Shown piece by piece: positions 41,986 to 50,263 of a stretch of 64,000 nt of DNA (within the stretch, counting starts at the first letter, position 1; every line of letters starts with the position of its first letter). The notes under the pieces are model-generated. The model did not search any database and was not told the DNA's origin. It was given only the letters and a program-made list of their open reading frames with translations. A program made the translations under genes and the position numbers. This DNA comes from Amycolatopsis echigonensis (GTDB taxonomy: Bacteria > Actinomycetota > Actinomycetes > Mycobacteriales > Pseudonocardiaceae), in assembly GCF_014174495.1 (NCBI RefSeq), contig NZ_JACJHR010000048.1, positions 1 through 64,000 of the forward strand, given 5' to 3'.

Positions 41986-42135
41986 ATGAGCAACATCGCC
42001 GCCAAGCTCCGTGCCCGTCGCGCCGAGGCTCGCACTCGCCGGGCACTGAACCGGGCGATCGACACCGCGGCCACCTCGACGGTCCGGCAGGAGCTCATCG
42101 CCCTCGCCCAGGCGCGTCAGCCGTTCATGCGCTGA
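41986..42135 (+). CDS. 49-residue basic helical protein
   Basis: A short frame (ATG 41986, or ATG 41974 for 53 residues; stop 42133-42135) encodes a strongly basic helical peptide: SNIAAKLRARRAEARTRRALNRAID, then TAATSTVRQELIALAQARQ. Small proteins of this look occur widely in Pseudonocardiaceae genomes and have no known function. GAAGGGG lies upstream, closer to the ATG at 41974 than is usual. Codon composition agrees with the neighbouring genes. It is followed by palindromes and a terminator, which supports a real transcription unit. Confidence 0.6.
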   Translation: MSNIAAKLRARRAEARTRRALNRAIDTAATSTVRQELIALAQARQPFMR

Positions 42136-42160
42136 CCTGCACGACCACCCTGTTGGTGGG

Positions 42161-42176
42161 TCACTCACGTGAGTGA
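42161..42176. repeat. Perfect 16-bp palindrome
   Basis: TCACTCACGTGAGTGA is a perfect palindrome directly after a small inverted repeat (ACCACC...GGTGGG, 42144-42160). It lies 26 bases after the small basic protein gene. It could be a regulator site or part of the transcript end. Confidence 0.6.
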
Positions 42177-42237
42177 TCTAGACCACAGTGCACCCTGGGT
42201 GTAACGCCGCGGAGAGCCGCGTCGATACCCACTACGA

Positions 42238-42284
42238 CCCCGTGATGCTGGCGGACCCCCGACCTGGCAGCATCACGGGGTTTC
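42238..42284 (+). terminator. Rho-independent terminator
   Basis: CCCCGTGATGCT (42238-42249) pairs perfectly with AGCATCACGGGG (42269-42280) over 12 bp, followed by TTT. About 100 bases separate it from the stop of the small gene, so the transcript has a long structured 3' part or a separate small RNA. Confidence 0.8.
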
Positions 42285-42361
42285 CATATGTCTGGACCAC
42301 TTCCGTCGCCGCACCACCACCGGGGGAATTCGCTTGCCCCGAGCGGACGACGGGGAGATGC

Positions 42362-42374
42362 TTGACTAAGTCAA
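42362..42374 (+). promoter_or_regulatory. Probable MarR operator
   Basis: TTGACTAAGTCAA is a perfect inverted repeat (6-base arms, 1-base centre) 23 bases before the MarR-GNAT start. It matches the common form of MarR-family sites and suggests autoregulation. Confidence 0.7.
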
Positions 42375-42396
42375 CGATTGAGTCGAGGTGGTCCCC

Positions 42397-43326
42397 ATGC
42401 CGGATTCCGTCCTTGCCGAACGCGTCGCCACGGTTCGCGCGTTCAACCGGCTCTACACCGGCGTGATCGGAGTCCTCGACGAGGGACCGGCCGACGCCGA
42501 ATACTCGCTGAGCGAAGCGCGGGTGCTGTTCGAACTCGCCCAACAGAACCAGCTGCAGGTCAGTGATCTGCGCAAACGGCTCGCCCTGGACGGCGGCTAC
42601 GCGAGCAGGCTGCTCGGCAGGCTGGAAACCCGCGGCCTGATCACCCGCGAACGCTGCGTGGACGACGCGCGCCGCCAGGTCGTCACGCTCACCGAGGAAG
42701 GGCACGCCGCCTTCGCCGACCTCGACCACCGCTCGGCCAGCCAGATCGGCAGCCTCCTCGACCAGTTCGCGGACGCGGACCAGCGCCGTCTGCTCGGCGC
42801 GATGGGGACCATCACCGCTCTCGTCGGCGAATCGTCACCGGAACCGGTGGTCACCCTGCGCGCCCCGCGCCCGGGCGACTTCGGCTGGGTGGTGCACCGG
42901 CACGGTGCGCTGTACGCCGAGGAGTACGGCCTCGACGAACGCTTCGAAGCCCTCGTCGCCCGCGTGATCGCCGACTTCGCCGAACACCGCGACGACCCGC
43001 GCCAAGCCGGCTGGATCGCCGAACTCGACGGCGAACGAGTCGGCAGCATCTTCTGCACTCCCGGCGACGAGGAAGGCACCGCGAAACTTCGGCTGCTCCT
43101 GCTGGAACCGGCCGCACGCGGACACGGCGTCGGCAAACGGCTGGTGCGCGAATGCGTCGAATTCGCCCGTGCGCGGGGGTACCGGTCGATGGAGCTGTGG
43201 ACGCTGTCGGTGCTCGCCGCCGCGCGCGGGATCTACCGCGGTGCCGGATTCGAACTTGTCGGCGAGGAGAAGACGGACGCGTTCGGCCCCCTCGTGACCG
43301 GCGAAACCTGGCGGCGGGAGTTATAG
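42397..43326 (+). CDS. MarR-GNAT fusion protein
   Basis: The 309-residue protein joins a MarR winged-helix domain (LSEARVLFELAQQNQLQVSDLRKRLALDGGYASRLLGRLETRGLITR, residues about 35-85) to a C-terminal GNAT acetyltransferase (LRAPRPGDFGWVVHRHGALYAEEYG, then the acetyl-CoA motif LLLEPAARGHGVGKRLVRECVEFARARGY). Such fusions are frequent in actinobacteria and proteobacteria; the substrate is unknown. ATG 42397 follows GAGGTGG closely; the palindromic operator lies just upstream. The next gene begins directly after the stop codon. Confidence 0.9.
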   Translation: MPDSVLAERVATVRAFNRLYTGVIGVLDEGPADAEYSLSEARVLFELAQQNQLQVSDLRKRLALDGGYASRLLGRLETRGLITRERCVDDARRQVVTLTEEGHAAFADLDHRSASQIGSLLDQFADADQRRLLGAMGTITALVGESSPEPVVTLRAPRPGDFGWVVHRHGALYAEEYGLDERFEALVARVIADFAEHRDDPRQAGWIAELDGERVGSIFCTPGDEEGTAKLRLLLLEPAARGHGVGKRLVRECVEFARARGYRSMELWTLSVLAAARGIYRGAGFELVGEEKTDAFGPLVTGETWRREL

Positions 43327-43614
43327 ATGTTCGTCCTGTACTGCGCCGTGTGTGATCGCCGCACGCTGCTGGGCGTCGACGAGGTCGACTGGGTCGAAAA
43401 CCTGACGCGCGGCGTGATCTCGGTGTCCGGGCACTGCCCGCTGGGCCACGACGCAGTCATCCTGACCGGCGACGCGTTCACCCCGCACGCGGACCCGAGG
43501 TATTTCGGGCCCGCGCCGCGAGTGTGGACGAAACCCGTGCACCGCCTGCGAGACTGGCTGCGCACAAGGTTCGAGATGAGCCGCGACCTGCCGGGGCCGT
43601 TCTACCGCTTCTGA
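43327..43614 (+). CDS. Small protein with Cys/His motifs
   Basis: The 95-residue protein contains CAVCD near the start and CPLGH at about 37-41, a spacing that could bind one zinc ion. The rest (GDAFTPHADPRYFGPAPRVWTKPVHRLRDWLR) has no recognised domain. Its ATG directly follows the stop of the MarR-GNAT gene, so the two are co-translated. It overlaps the end of the convergent AhpD-like gene by 13 bases. The function is unknown. Confidence 0.65.
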   Translation: MFVLYCAVCDRRTLLGVDEVDWVENLTRGVISVSGHCPLGHDAVILTGDAFTPHADPRYFGPAPRVWTKPVHRLRDWLRTRFEMSRDLPGPFYRF

Positions 43615-44177
43615 CGCCCCATCAAGTAGAACTCCGGGTTCGGCTTGAGCGCGGTCAGATGCGCGAGCCGGTTCGACATGGCGAACAACGCGGTGATCGC
43701 GCCGACGTCCCAGATCTCGTCCTCGGTCAGGCCCGCCTCGCGCGCCATCGCGAGATCGCCCTCGCCGAACAACGCGGAATCGTGCGACAACGCCAACGCG
43801 AGATCGACGATCGCCCGGCCGCGCTCGTCGAGTTCGACCTGCCACGGATTGGTCGCGACCTGGTCGGACAGCTCCGGGTCCTTCGCGCGGATCCGCAGGA
43901 TCGCCCCGTGCGCGACGATGCAGTAGGTGCAGTGGTTCGCGCCGGAGGTGGCTACGACGACGAGTTCGCGTTCGGCCTTGGTGAGTCCGCCGTCGCGTTC
44001 CATGAGCGCGTCGTGGTAGTCGAGGAAGGCTCTCAGCTCGGCGGGCCGGTGGCCGAGCGCGCGGAAGATGTTCGGCGTGAAGCCGGATTTCTCCGCGATG
44101 GCGCCGACGCGCTCGCGGAGATCGTCGGGAAGGTCTTCGAGTTCCGTCACGGGGAACCGGCTCACGGGGTTGGTCAT
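43602..44177 (-). CDS. AhpD-like (carboxymuconolactone decarboxylase family) peroxidase-related protein
   Basis: The 191-residue protein has the CMD/AhpD core with the redox Cys pair CTYC in SGANHCTYCIVAHGAILR (about 100-115), and the helical FTPNIFRALGHRPAELRAFLDYHDALM of peroxidase-related enzymes in this family. AhpD-type proteins reduce alkyl hydroperoxides or their partners. ATG 44177 is chosen because the homologous part begins there; the frame stays open upstream. No ahpC gene is nearby. Confidence 0.88.
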   Translation of the reverse strand: MTNPVSRFPVTELEDLPDDLRERVGAIAEKSGFTPNIFRALGHRPAELRAFLDYHDALMERDGGLTKAERELVVVATSGANHCTYCIVAHGAILRIRAKDPELSDQVATNPWQVELDERGRAIVDLALALSHDSALFGEGDLAMAREAGLTEDEIWDVGAITALFAMSNRLAHLTALKPNPEFYLMGRQKR

Positions 44178-44289
44178 GCCGCCCACGCTAACCCGCGCGG
44201 TTCGGGTACGGGAGGGGTCGTTCGCGCCAAGGTGTCTGACGGCTGACCCCGGATGCACCCCGTTCACCCGGAAGGAGTTTGCTTACCCC

Positions 44290-44940
44290 GTGAACTGGAC
44301 CGCGTACGTGGACGGTTACTGCGAGCGCACCGCGCCCGGGCTCTGGGGTGAGCCGTTCAACGACCTGGCCAACCTGGCCTTTCTCGTCGCCGCCGGGATG
44401 GTCTGGTGGCGCGCCGACGGGCAGCGGATCGGGCGGGTGCTTGCCGTCCTGATCGGGTTGATCTTCGTTGCCAGCAGTGTGTTTCACCTGGTCGCCACGA
44501 GGTGGGGAGCGGTCGCCGACTCCGCGGCCATCCTGGTCTTCACTTTGTTCTACGCCGCGGCCTTCCCCCGGGTTTTCTTTCAAGCCAAAGCCACATGGTC
44601 GTGGCTGGGGGCACCGGCTTTCCTGATCCTCACCGGGGCGTCGGCGGCGCTTGGCGGCGGGCTGTATCTGCCAGCACTCGCCGGCCTTGCCGGGTTCGCC
44701 ATCGCGTTGGCGGTCAAGCGCGACTCGTACTGGCTGCACTTCACGATGGCCGCCGCGGTGTTCGCGTTGTCGTTGTCCTTCCGCACCATCGACGGGGTGG
44801 TCTGCGGGGACTTCCCGGCAGGCACGCACTTCCTGTGGCATTTGCTCAACGCGGTGGTGCTGTACGTCGTCGCGAAGGCGATGATCGGGAAAACGCGAGA
44901 GGCCCCCGCGCCGGAGAACGACGCGAGGGCCTCTGTCTAA
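44290..44940 (+). CDS. Ceramidase-like seven-helix membrane protein
   Basis: The 216-residue protein starts WTAYVDGYCERTAPGLWGEPFNDLANLAFLVAAG, followed by about seven helices. FHLVATRWGAVADS in the third and LWHLLNAVVLYVVAKAM in the last give the conserved His/Asp residues of the alkaline ceramidase/CREST superfamily. That family are zinc hydrolases in membranes; a lipid amidase role is inferred. Start GTG 44290 is about 12 bases after AAGGAG. The terminator hairpin of the convergent transporter gene lies inside its last codons. Confidence 0.78.
   Translation: MNWTAYVDGYCERTAPGLWGEPFNDLANLAFLVAAGMVWWRADGQRIGRVLAVLIGLIFVASSVFHLVATRWGAVADSAAILVFTLFYAAAFPRVFFQAKATWSWLGAPAFLILTGASAALGGGLYLPALAGLAGFAIALAVKRDSYWLHFTMAAAVFALSLSFRTIDGVVCGDFPAGTHFLWHLLNAVVLYVVAKAMIGKTREAPAPENDARASV
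44898..44934 (-). terminator. Terminator of the symporter operon
   Basis: GAGGCCCCCGCG (44899-44910) pairs with CGCGAGGGCCTC (44922-44933) with one mismatch. On the minus strand TTTT follows. It lies within the 3' end of the plus-strand ceramidase-like gene, 14 bases after the symporter stop. Confidence 0.7.
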
Positions 44941-44947
44941 AAAGGAC

Positions 44948-46612
44948 TCAGTGTGCGCCGATCGGGCGCAGGTCCTTGTCGTGTTCGTCGGCGTGGTAGT
45001 CCTCGGGCGCGGTTTCGTCGGTGCCCGGGCTCCACTTCAGGGCCCGTGCGATGACCGAAACCACCGCGGCCACCACGATGTTCGCGATCAGGGCCACGAA
45101 ACCGGGGTAGATCTGCACGACGGCGAGACCGGTGCCGCGGAACGGGTGCCAGCCGAAGACCGACAGGTTGCCCATCGCCAGCGCGGAACCGCCGAAGTGG
45201 AGTTTTCCGTTGGCCGGGTTGGGAATGCCGTACAGCATGATCAGGCCCCAGCCCATGCCCACGATCCAGCCGGCGATCAGGCCCGCCTTGTGGAACCAGC
45301 GCGTGTACAGGGCGATCGCCACCGCGGGCAGGGTCTGCAGGATCAGCACGCCGCCGATCAGCTGCAGATCGATGGAGAACTGCGGGTCGATCAGGATGAT
45401 CACCAGCACCGCGCCCAGCTTGACCACCAGCGACGCCAGCTTGGCCTGCTTCGCTTCCTGCTTCGGCGTCGCGTCCTTGCGGATGTACTCCTTGTAGATG
45501 TTGCGGGTCCACAGGTTCGCCGCGGCGATCGACATGATCGCGGCGGGCACCAGCGCGCCGATGCCGATCGCGGCGAAGGCGATGCCCGCGAACCAGTTCG
45601 CGAACTGCGAGTCGAACAGCAGCGGGACGATCGTGTTTCCGTCCGGCTTTCCGGTGGCGGCGTTCTTCAGCGGCTTGACGCCCGCCGAGATCGCGACATA
45701 ACCCAGCAGCGCCAGCAGACCCAGCACGAACGAGTAGGCCGGCAGCGCCACCATGTTCCGCTTGATCACGTTGCGGCCGCGCGAGGCGAGCACGCTCGTG
45801 AGCGAGTGCGGGTACAGGAACAACGCGAGGGCTGAACCGAGCGCCAGCGTCGCGTACTGGAGCTGGTTGCTCGAGGTGAGCAGGATCGAACCGGCGGGCT
45901 TGCCGGTGTTCGGGTTCGGCTTGGCGAGCGTTGCCTTGGCGGTGTTGAAGATGTGGTCCCAGCCGCCGAGCTTCGCGGGCAGGTAGAGGACCGCCACGAT
46001 GATCACGATGTAGATCAGGATGTCCTTGACGAACGCGATCAGCGCGGGCGCGCGCAGGCCGGACTGGTACGTGTAGAGCGCCAGGATGACGAACGCGACC
46101 AGCAGCGGCAGGTGCCCGACGATGCCGGAGCCGTTGATGCCCATCGTGCGCAGCACGGCTTCGAGGCCGACCAGCTGCAACGCGATATACGGCATGGTCG
46201 CGACGATGCCGGTGATCGCGACCAGCAGCGCCAGCGTCGGCGAGCCGAAGCGGCCGCGGACGAAGTCGGCCGGGGTCACGTAGCCGCGCGAACGGCTGAC
46301 CGACCACATGCGCAGCGCGGGCAGCAGGACGATCGGGTAGACGACGATCGTGTAAGGCAGCGCGTACAGGCCGAGCGCACCGGCGCTGAACACGAGCGCG
46401 GGCACGGCGACGAAGGTGTAGGCGGTGTAGAGGTCGCCGCCGAGCAGGAACCAGGTGATCCACGAACCGAACTTGCGGCCGCCGAGGCCCCATTCGTCGA
46501 GGTGGTCCAGGGTGCCGGCGGCCTTCCAGCGCGAGGCGACGAAGCCCAGCACGGTGACCACGACGAACAGGAACGCGAAGACGATCAGCTCGACCCACTG
46601 AATGTGGCTCAT
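44948..46612 (-). CDS. MctP-type sodium/solute symporter
   Basis: The 554-residue protein has about 13 membrane helices and the solute:sodium symporter pattern (LGGRKFGSWITWFLLGGDLYTAYTFVAVPALVF, SRGYVTPADFVRGRFGSP, FAAIGIGALVPAAIMSIAAANLWTRNIYKEY). The length, the WVELIVFAFLFVVVTVLGF start and the small DUF3311 partner gene upstream fit monocarboxylate permeases such as MctP. It should take up acids such as lactate, pyruvate or acetate with Na+ or H+. Its start overlaps the partner gene (ATGA) and follows GGGGAGAC. Confidence 0.9.
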   Translation of the reverse strand: MSHIQWVELIVFAFLFVVVTVLGFVASRWKAAGTLDHLDEWGLGGRKFGSWITWFLLGGDLYTAYTFVAVPALVFSAGALGLYALPYTIVVYPIVLLPALRMWSVSRSRGYVTPADFVRGRFGSPTLALLVAITGIVATMPYIALQLVGLEAVLRTMGINGSGIVGHLPLLVAFVILALYTYQSGLRAPALIAFVKDILIYIVIIVAVLYLPAKLGGWDHIFNTAKATLAKPNPNTGKPAGSILLTSSNQLQYATLALGSALALFLYPHSLTSVLASRGRNVIKRNMVALPAYSFVLGLLALLGYVAISAGVKPLKNAATGKPDGNTIVPLLFDSQFANWFAGIAFAAIGIGALVPAAIMSIAAANLWTRNIYKEYIRKDATPKQEAKQAKLASLVVKLGAVLVIILIDPQFSIDLQLIGGVLILQTLPAVAIALYTRWFHKAGLIAGWIVGMGWGLIMLYGIPNPANGKLHFGGSALAMGNLSVFGWHPFRGTGLAVVQIYPGFVALIANIVVAAVVSVIARALKWSPGTDETAPEDYHADEHDKDLRPIGAH

Positions 46613-46887
46613 CGGGTCTCCCCCTCGTCCAGGTCGTCGACGCTCAGCTCGTCCCGGCGCACGTTCCGCGGCTTGTCCTTGGTGGCCAGGTAGACGATGC
46701 CGGTGCACAGCACGCCCACCACGACGAACGCCAGCTGGAACCAGTAGAAGAACGGAAGGCCGAACAGCCGCGGCCCGTCGAAGTTGAACAGCGGCGTGAC
46801 CAGGATCAGCAACGGGATCAGCAACAGCAGGTTCCAGGCACTGAACTGGAACCCGCGCACCCGACCGCCCGGTTTGGCAGTGGACAT
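46609..46887 (-). CDS. DUF3311 small membrane partner of the symporter
   Basis: The 92-residue protein has two membrane helices: FSAWNLLLLIPLLILVTPLFN and WFQLAFVVVGVLCTGIVYLATKD, with the FNFDGPRLFGLPFFYWFQ loop between them typical of DUF3311. Such proteins occur with MctP-type symporters and are probably accessory subunits. It starts at ATG 46887 and overlaps the symporter gene by 4 bases. Confidence 0.88.
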   Translation of the reverse strand: MSTAKPGGRVRGFQFSAWNLLLLIPLLILVTPLFNFDGPRLFGLPFFYWFQLAFVVVGVLCTGIVYLATKDKPRNVRRDELSVDDLDEGETR

Positions 46888-47001
46888 CGAACCTCACCTA
46901 ACACTTACGTGACACGCGACCGCCTGACCCTAGACCCCGGTCATCCCGCCGTCATACGAGTTCGATATCGATTCGATCAGCACTACGAACACGTTCCAGG
47001 G

Positions 47002-47520
47002 TGTGGACAACCTCGGGGACAACCCGCTTCCAAGCGACCACGGAGAGCCGTTTGCTACCCCTATCGGCGGGGCCGGGACGCCTCGAATGCCCCAAGAGCT
47101 TGTGCCGGACGGCGGTTGTCCACGGGATTCGACATCTTGTGCACAGAGTTATCCACAGGCAGTGGACAACTCTGTGGCTAAACTGAACGGCATGGTCCGC
47201 GTGCCCCTCACCGACGAAGAACGCTCCCGCGGCGAGCGGCTCGGCCTGGTGCTGCGCGCGGCCCGGGCCAGGCGCAGCATGGTCGACGTGGCCGCGGAAG
47301 CGGGCATTTCGGTCGAAACCCTGCGCAAGATCGAGACCGGCCGGATCCCGACACCCGCGTTTTTCACCGTGGCGGCGATCGCCGACGCGGTGGGCATGCC
47401 GCTGGACCGGCTGCGCGTCGCGTGTGACGGCGACGCGGCGGCGTTTTCCCAGGCCAGCTGAGGTTTCGCGGGCTCGCCAGGCCGATCGGGCGTGATTCGC
47501 CTGTGGACAAGTGTGGGTAA
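47002..47520. promoter_or_regulatory. Cluster of DnaA-box-like 9-mers
   Basis: Two exact actinobacterial DnaA boxes on the minus strand (TTGTCCACA read at 47002-47010 and 47502-47510), one exact E. coli-type box TTATCCACA (47149-47157) and five more with one mismatch (47116, 47137, 47161, 47173, 47512) lie around the XRE regulator gene. No dnaA, dnaN or AT-rich unwinding element is nearby, so this is not a normal oriC. It may be a DnaA-binding site or operators of the XRE regulator. Confidence 0.5.
47192..47461 (+). CDS. Small XRE-family DNA-binding protein
   Basis: The 89-residue protein is little more than a helix-turn-helix domain: TDEERSRGERLGLVLRAARARRSMVDVAAEAGISVETLRKIETGRIPTPAFFTVAAIADAVGMPLDRL. 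The ETLRKIE segment is the recognition helix. ATG 47192 is chosen; the frame is open upstream, but that stretch is DnaA-box-rich and not coding-like. Such single-domain proteins are common in Pseudonocardiaceae. It may bind the repeated TGTGGACAA-type sites that flank it. Confidence 0.8.
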   Translation: MVRVPLTDEERSRGERLGLVLRAARARRSMVDVAAEAGISVETLRKIETGRIPTPAFFTVAAIADAVGMPLDRLRVACDGDAAAFSQAS

Positions 47521-47525
47521 GGCCT

Positions 47526-48377
47526 TCAGCCGACGGGCGATTCCGTACGCAGCGCGACCGCGGCGCGGACGAGGGCGGCCAGCTCGGGGGAGCGGCTGTT
47601 CGGCGGCCAGCCGATCACCGTGGTGACGTCCGGGGCGTCGACGACCGGGACCGCGACATGTTCCGGCCACTGCCAGGCCCGGCTGGACGCCGGGATCACC
47701 AGCAGCGTCCGGCCGAGCGCGACGAGCTGGGCGAGTTTCGACTGGGTGCGCACTTCCGGGCCCGGACCGTCCGGGTAGCTGCCGTCGAGGCGGGGCCAGC
47801 GGGCGATCGGCAGGTCCGGCACGTCGCTGACCTCGGCCATGGTCAGGGTGTCCCGCGCGGCGAGCGGATGTGCGGCCGGGAGGATCGCGACCTGGCCCTC
47901 GACGTGGAGATCCTCGGTGTCGAATCCGGCGACGTCGTCGTACGGCCGGTGCATGATCGCGACGTCGGCGGACCCGTCGCGCAGCAGGCCGGCTTGCTCG
48001 CCGACCTCGCACAGCAAGATCTCGACCGGCGGCGCTTCCGGGGAGTCGAGAAGGCGCTGCAGGAGTTCGTGCGATGCCCCGGCTTTGGTCGCCAGAATCA
48101 GCTGCGAGTCCCCGGCTCGGCGCGCGCGGCGGGCGGCGGCCGCGACCGCGTCGAGGGCCAGCCGGGATTCACGGAGCAGCACCCGCCCCGCCTCGGTCAG
48201 CTCGACGCCGCGGCGGTTTCGCTCGAGGAGCTGGACTCCGAGCCGCCGCTCGAGCTGGGCGATCGCGCGCGAGAGCGGCGGCTGAGCGATCCCGAGCCGT
48301 TCGGCCGCGCGGCCGAAATGCAGTTCTTCGGCGACCGCGGCGAAGTAGCGGAGTTCGCGGGTCTCGAGATCGTCCAC
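47526..48377 (-). CDS. LysR-family regulator
   Basis: The 283-residue protein has the LysR winged helix (ETRELRYFAAVAEELHFGRAAERLGIAQPPLSRAIAQLERRLGVQLLERNRRGVELTEAG) and a co-inducer-binding domain (residues about 90-283). Start GTG 48377 is chosen because an ATG at 48419 would place the operator inside the gene. It is divergent from the short-chain dehydrogenase gene, and a LysR-type box lies between them (48390-48404), so it probably regulates that gene, which is now disrupted. Confidence 0.88.
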   Translation of the reverse strand: MDDLETRELRYFAAVAEELHFGRAAERLGIAQPPLSRAIAQLERRLGVQLLERNRRGVELTEAGRVLLRESRLALDAVAAAARRARRAGDSQLILATKAGASHELLQRLLDSPEAPPVEILLCEVGEQAGLLRDGSADVAIMHRPYDDVAGFDTEDLHVEGQVAILPAAHPLAARDTLTMAEVSDVPDLPIARWPRLDGSYPDGPGPEVRTQSKLAQLVALGRTLLVIPASSRAWQWPEHVAVPVVDAPDVTTVIGWPPNSRSPELAALVRAAVALRTESPVG

Positions 48378-48389
48378 GAAATCAGCGTA

Positions 48390-48404
48390 ATACCTGGCGG
48401 GTAT
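48390..48404. promoter_or_regulatory. LysR-type box
   Basis: ATACC-TGGCG-GGTAT is a perfect inverted repeat of the T-N11-A form, located between the divergent LysR and dehydrogenase genes. Confidence 0.65.
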
Positions 48405-48452
48405 CACAGCGGACCTCATTGATCTTGGACGTCCGAAGGGCCCGCGCCAACT

Positions 48453-49012
48453 ATGGATGGAGTGAACGACACGAAGACCGCGCTGGTCACCGGCGCGAAC
48501 AAGGGAATCGGCCTCGCCATCGCGCGCGGCCTCGGCTCGATCGGCTTCACCGTCGCCGTGGGTGCGCGGGACGAAAAGAACCGCGAGAAGGCCGTCGAGG
48601 AACTGCGCGCCGCGGGCGTCGACGCGTTCGGGGTCGCTCTCGACGTCACCTCCGAAGACAGCGTCGCCGCCGCGGCCAAGGGCCTCGACCGGCTCAACGT
48701 CCTGGTCAACAACGCCGGCATCGGCGGCAAACTCGACGGCGGTGCCCAGGATCCGACGACCCTCGACCTCGACGTCCTCCGCACTGTCCTGGACACGAAC
48801 GTCTTCGGCGTCGTCCGGGTCACGAACGCGATGCTGCCGCTGCTGCGCGAAGCGGAGTCGCCGCGCATCGTCAACGTGTCCAGCAACATGGGTTCGCTGA
48901 AGCTGCGAACCGGCCCGGTCCTCGCCGCTTACGCGCCGTCGAAGACGATGCTCAACAGCATCACCGTGCAGTACGCCCGCGTGCTGGCCGACACGAACGT
49001 CATCATCAACGC
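48453..49012 (+). pseudogene. Short-chain dehydrogenase, 5' part interrupted by an IS110 element
   Basis: The frame encodes a classical SDR: KTALVTGANKGIGLAIARGL (cofactor loop), VLVNNAGIGG, a catalytic Ser region VNVSSNMGSL and Y-x-x-x-K (YAPSKTM). It runs to Asn-Ala at 49008-49012, then enters the insertion element and stops at TAA 49017-49019. The missing end (Cys-Pro-Gly-Tyr-Val-Ala-Thr-Asp...) resumes at 50458. Joining 48453-49012 to 50458-50608 restores a 236-residue reading frame, the usual SDR length, so the insertion is recent. Confidence 0.92.
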
Positions 49013-49027
49013 TTCCTAATGCTTTTG

Positions 49028-50224
49028 TCAAGCGGCGGTAGTAGCCGGAGGTGTGACTTGGTAGCACCGGCGGTCACGGATGAGGGCCCACAGGACGTTG
49101 ACGCGTCGGCGGGCGAGGGCGAGTACGGCTTGGACGTGCTTCTTTCCCTCGGCGCGTTTGCGGTCGTAGAACTTCTGCGAGTTCGGGTCGTTGCGGACGC
49201 TGATCAGCGCGGAGGTGTAGAGGACGCGCTGGAGCCGTCGGTGGTAGACGAGCGGCCGGTGGAGGTTGCCGCTGACCTTGCCCGAGTCTCGTGGTCTAGG
49301 GGCGAGCCCGGCGAAGGCCGCGAGGGCGTCCGGGGAGTCGAAGCCGTCCAGGGTGCCACCGACGGCGGCGAGGAACTCGGCGCCGAGCACGCTGCCGATG
49401 CCAGGGATGCTCAGGACGATGCCGGCGAGTTCGTGTTCGCGAAACCGGCCCTCGATGAGCTTGTCCATTTCGGCGATCCGCTTGTTGAGGGCCATCACCT
49501 CCTCGGCCAGGGTGTGGACCAGCTCGGCGATGGTCTTCTCCCCGGCGACGGAAGTGTGCTGGCGTTCGGCGGCCTCGACGGCGGCTTCGGCCAGGGTTCT
49601 CGCGTTGCGGACCTTGCGGTTGGCCAGCCACGTCGTCAGCCGTGTGACACCGGCCCGGCGGATCGCGGCCGGGGTCTGGTAACCCGTCAGCAGCCTGAGC
49701 GGGCCGGTGTTGGTCACGTCCAGAACTCGCTCCAGGGCCGGGAACATGCTCAGCAAAGTGCCGCGCAGACGGTTGACCGCACGGGTGCGGTCCTCGACCA
49801 GGTCGGCTCGGCGTCCTGTGAGCAACTTGAGTTCGACGGTTGCTTCGTCGCCGGGGCGGATGGGGCGCAGGTCGCGGCGCATCCTGGCCTGGTCGGCGAT
49901 GACGTAGGCGTCTCGGGCGTCGGTCTTTCCCTCGCCGCGGTAGCCGTCGGAGGCCCGGTTGACCAGGCGGCCGGGCATGTAGAGGACCTCCTGGCCGTGG
50001 TTGACCAGCAGCGCCAGCAGCAGTGCGGGCTCCCCGCCGGTCATGTCGATAGCCCACGTGATCTCACTGCCATCGGCCAGGTCCAGGACGTCACCGATCA
50101 GCTTCAGCAGCTCGGGCTCGTCGTTGACGACCCGCCGCGACAGGAGCGTCTTGCCCTCCGCGTTCAGGACGAGGCCGTGATGGTGGCCCTTGCCGCTGTC
50201 GATCCCCGCCCATATCCGGCTCAT
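49028..50224 (-). CDS. IS110-family transposase (DEDD recombinase)
   Basis: The 398-residue protein has the N-terminal DEDD domain: WAGIDSGKGHH (D9), ITWAIDMTGG (D60), GKTDARDAYVIAD (D102, D105), and the C-terminal transposase-20 domain with LAGIVLSIPGIGSVLGAEFLAAVG, which carries the catalytic Ser, and LAAFAGLAPRPRDSG. Such enzymes recombine a circular element into DNA under guidance of a bridge RNA. Start ATG 50224 lies 4-5 bases after AGGAGC. The frame appears intact, so the element may still be active. Confidence 0.95.
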   Translation of the reverse strand: MSRIWAGIDSGKGHHHGLVLNAEGKTLLSRRVVNDEPELLKLIGDVLDLADGSEITWAIDMTGGEPALLLALLVNHGQEVLYMPGRLVNRASDGYRGEGKTDARDAYVIADQARMRRDLRPIRPGDEATVELKLLTGRRADLVEDRTRAVNRLRGTLLSMFPALERVLDVTNTGPLRLLTGYQTPAAIRRAGVTRLTTWLANRKVRNARTLAEAAVEAAERQHTSVAGEKTIAELVHTLAEEVMALNKRIAEMDKLIEGRFREHELAGIVLSIPGIGSVLGAEFLAAVGGTLDGFDSPDALAAFAGLAPRPRDSGKVSGNLHRPLVYHRRLQRVLYTSALISVRNDPNSQKFYDRKRAEGKKHVQAVLALARRRVNVLWALIRDRRCYQVTPPATTAA

Positions 50225-50263
50225 CGTGCTCCTGACCTTCGTGCTTGCGCCATTCATGCCACG

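Noticed and set aside
42181..42290. tRNA-like fold upstream of the MarR-GNAT gene
   Set aside because: The strong stem is a 12-bp hairpin with a long loop followed by TTT. No cloverleaf, T-loop or anticodon arm could be drawn, and no tRNA was recognised elsewhere.
47002..47520. Chromosomal origin of replication
   Set aside because: DnaA-box-like sites are present, but dnaA, dnaN and an AT-rich unwinding region are absent, and actinobacterial origins carry more boxes between dnaA and dnaN.
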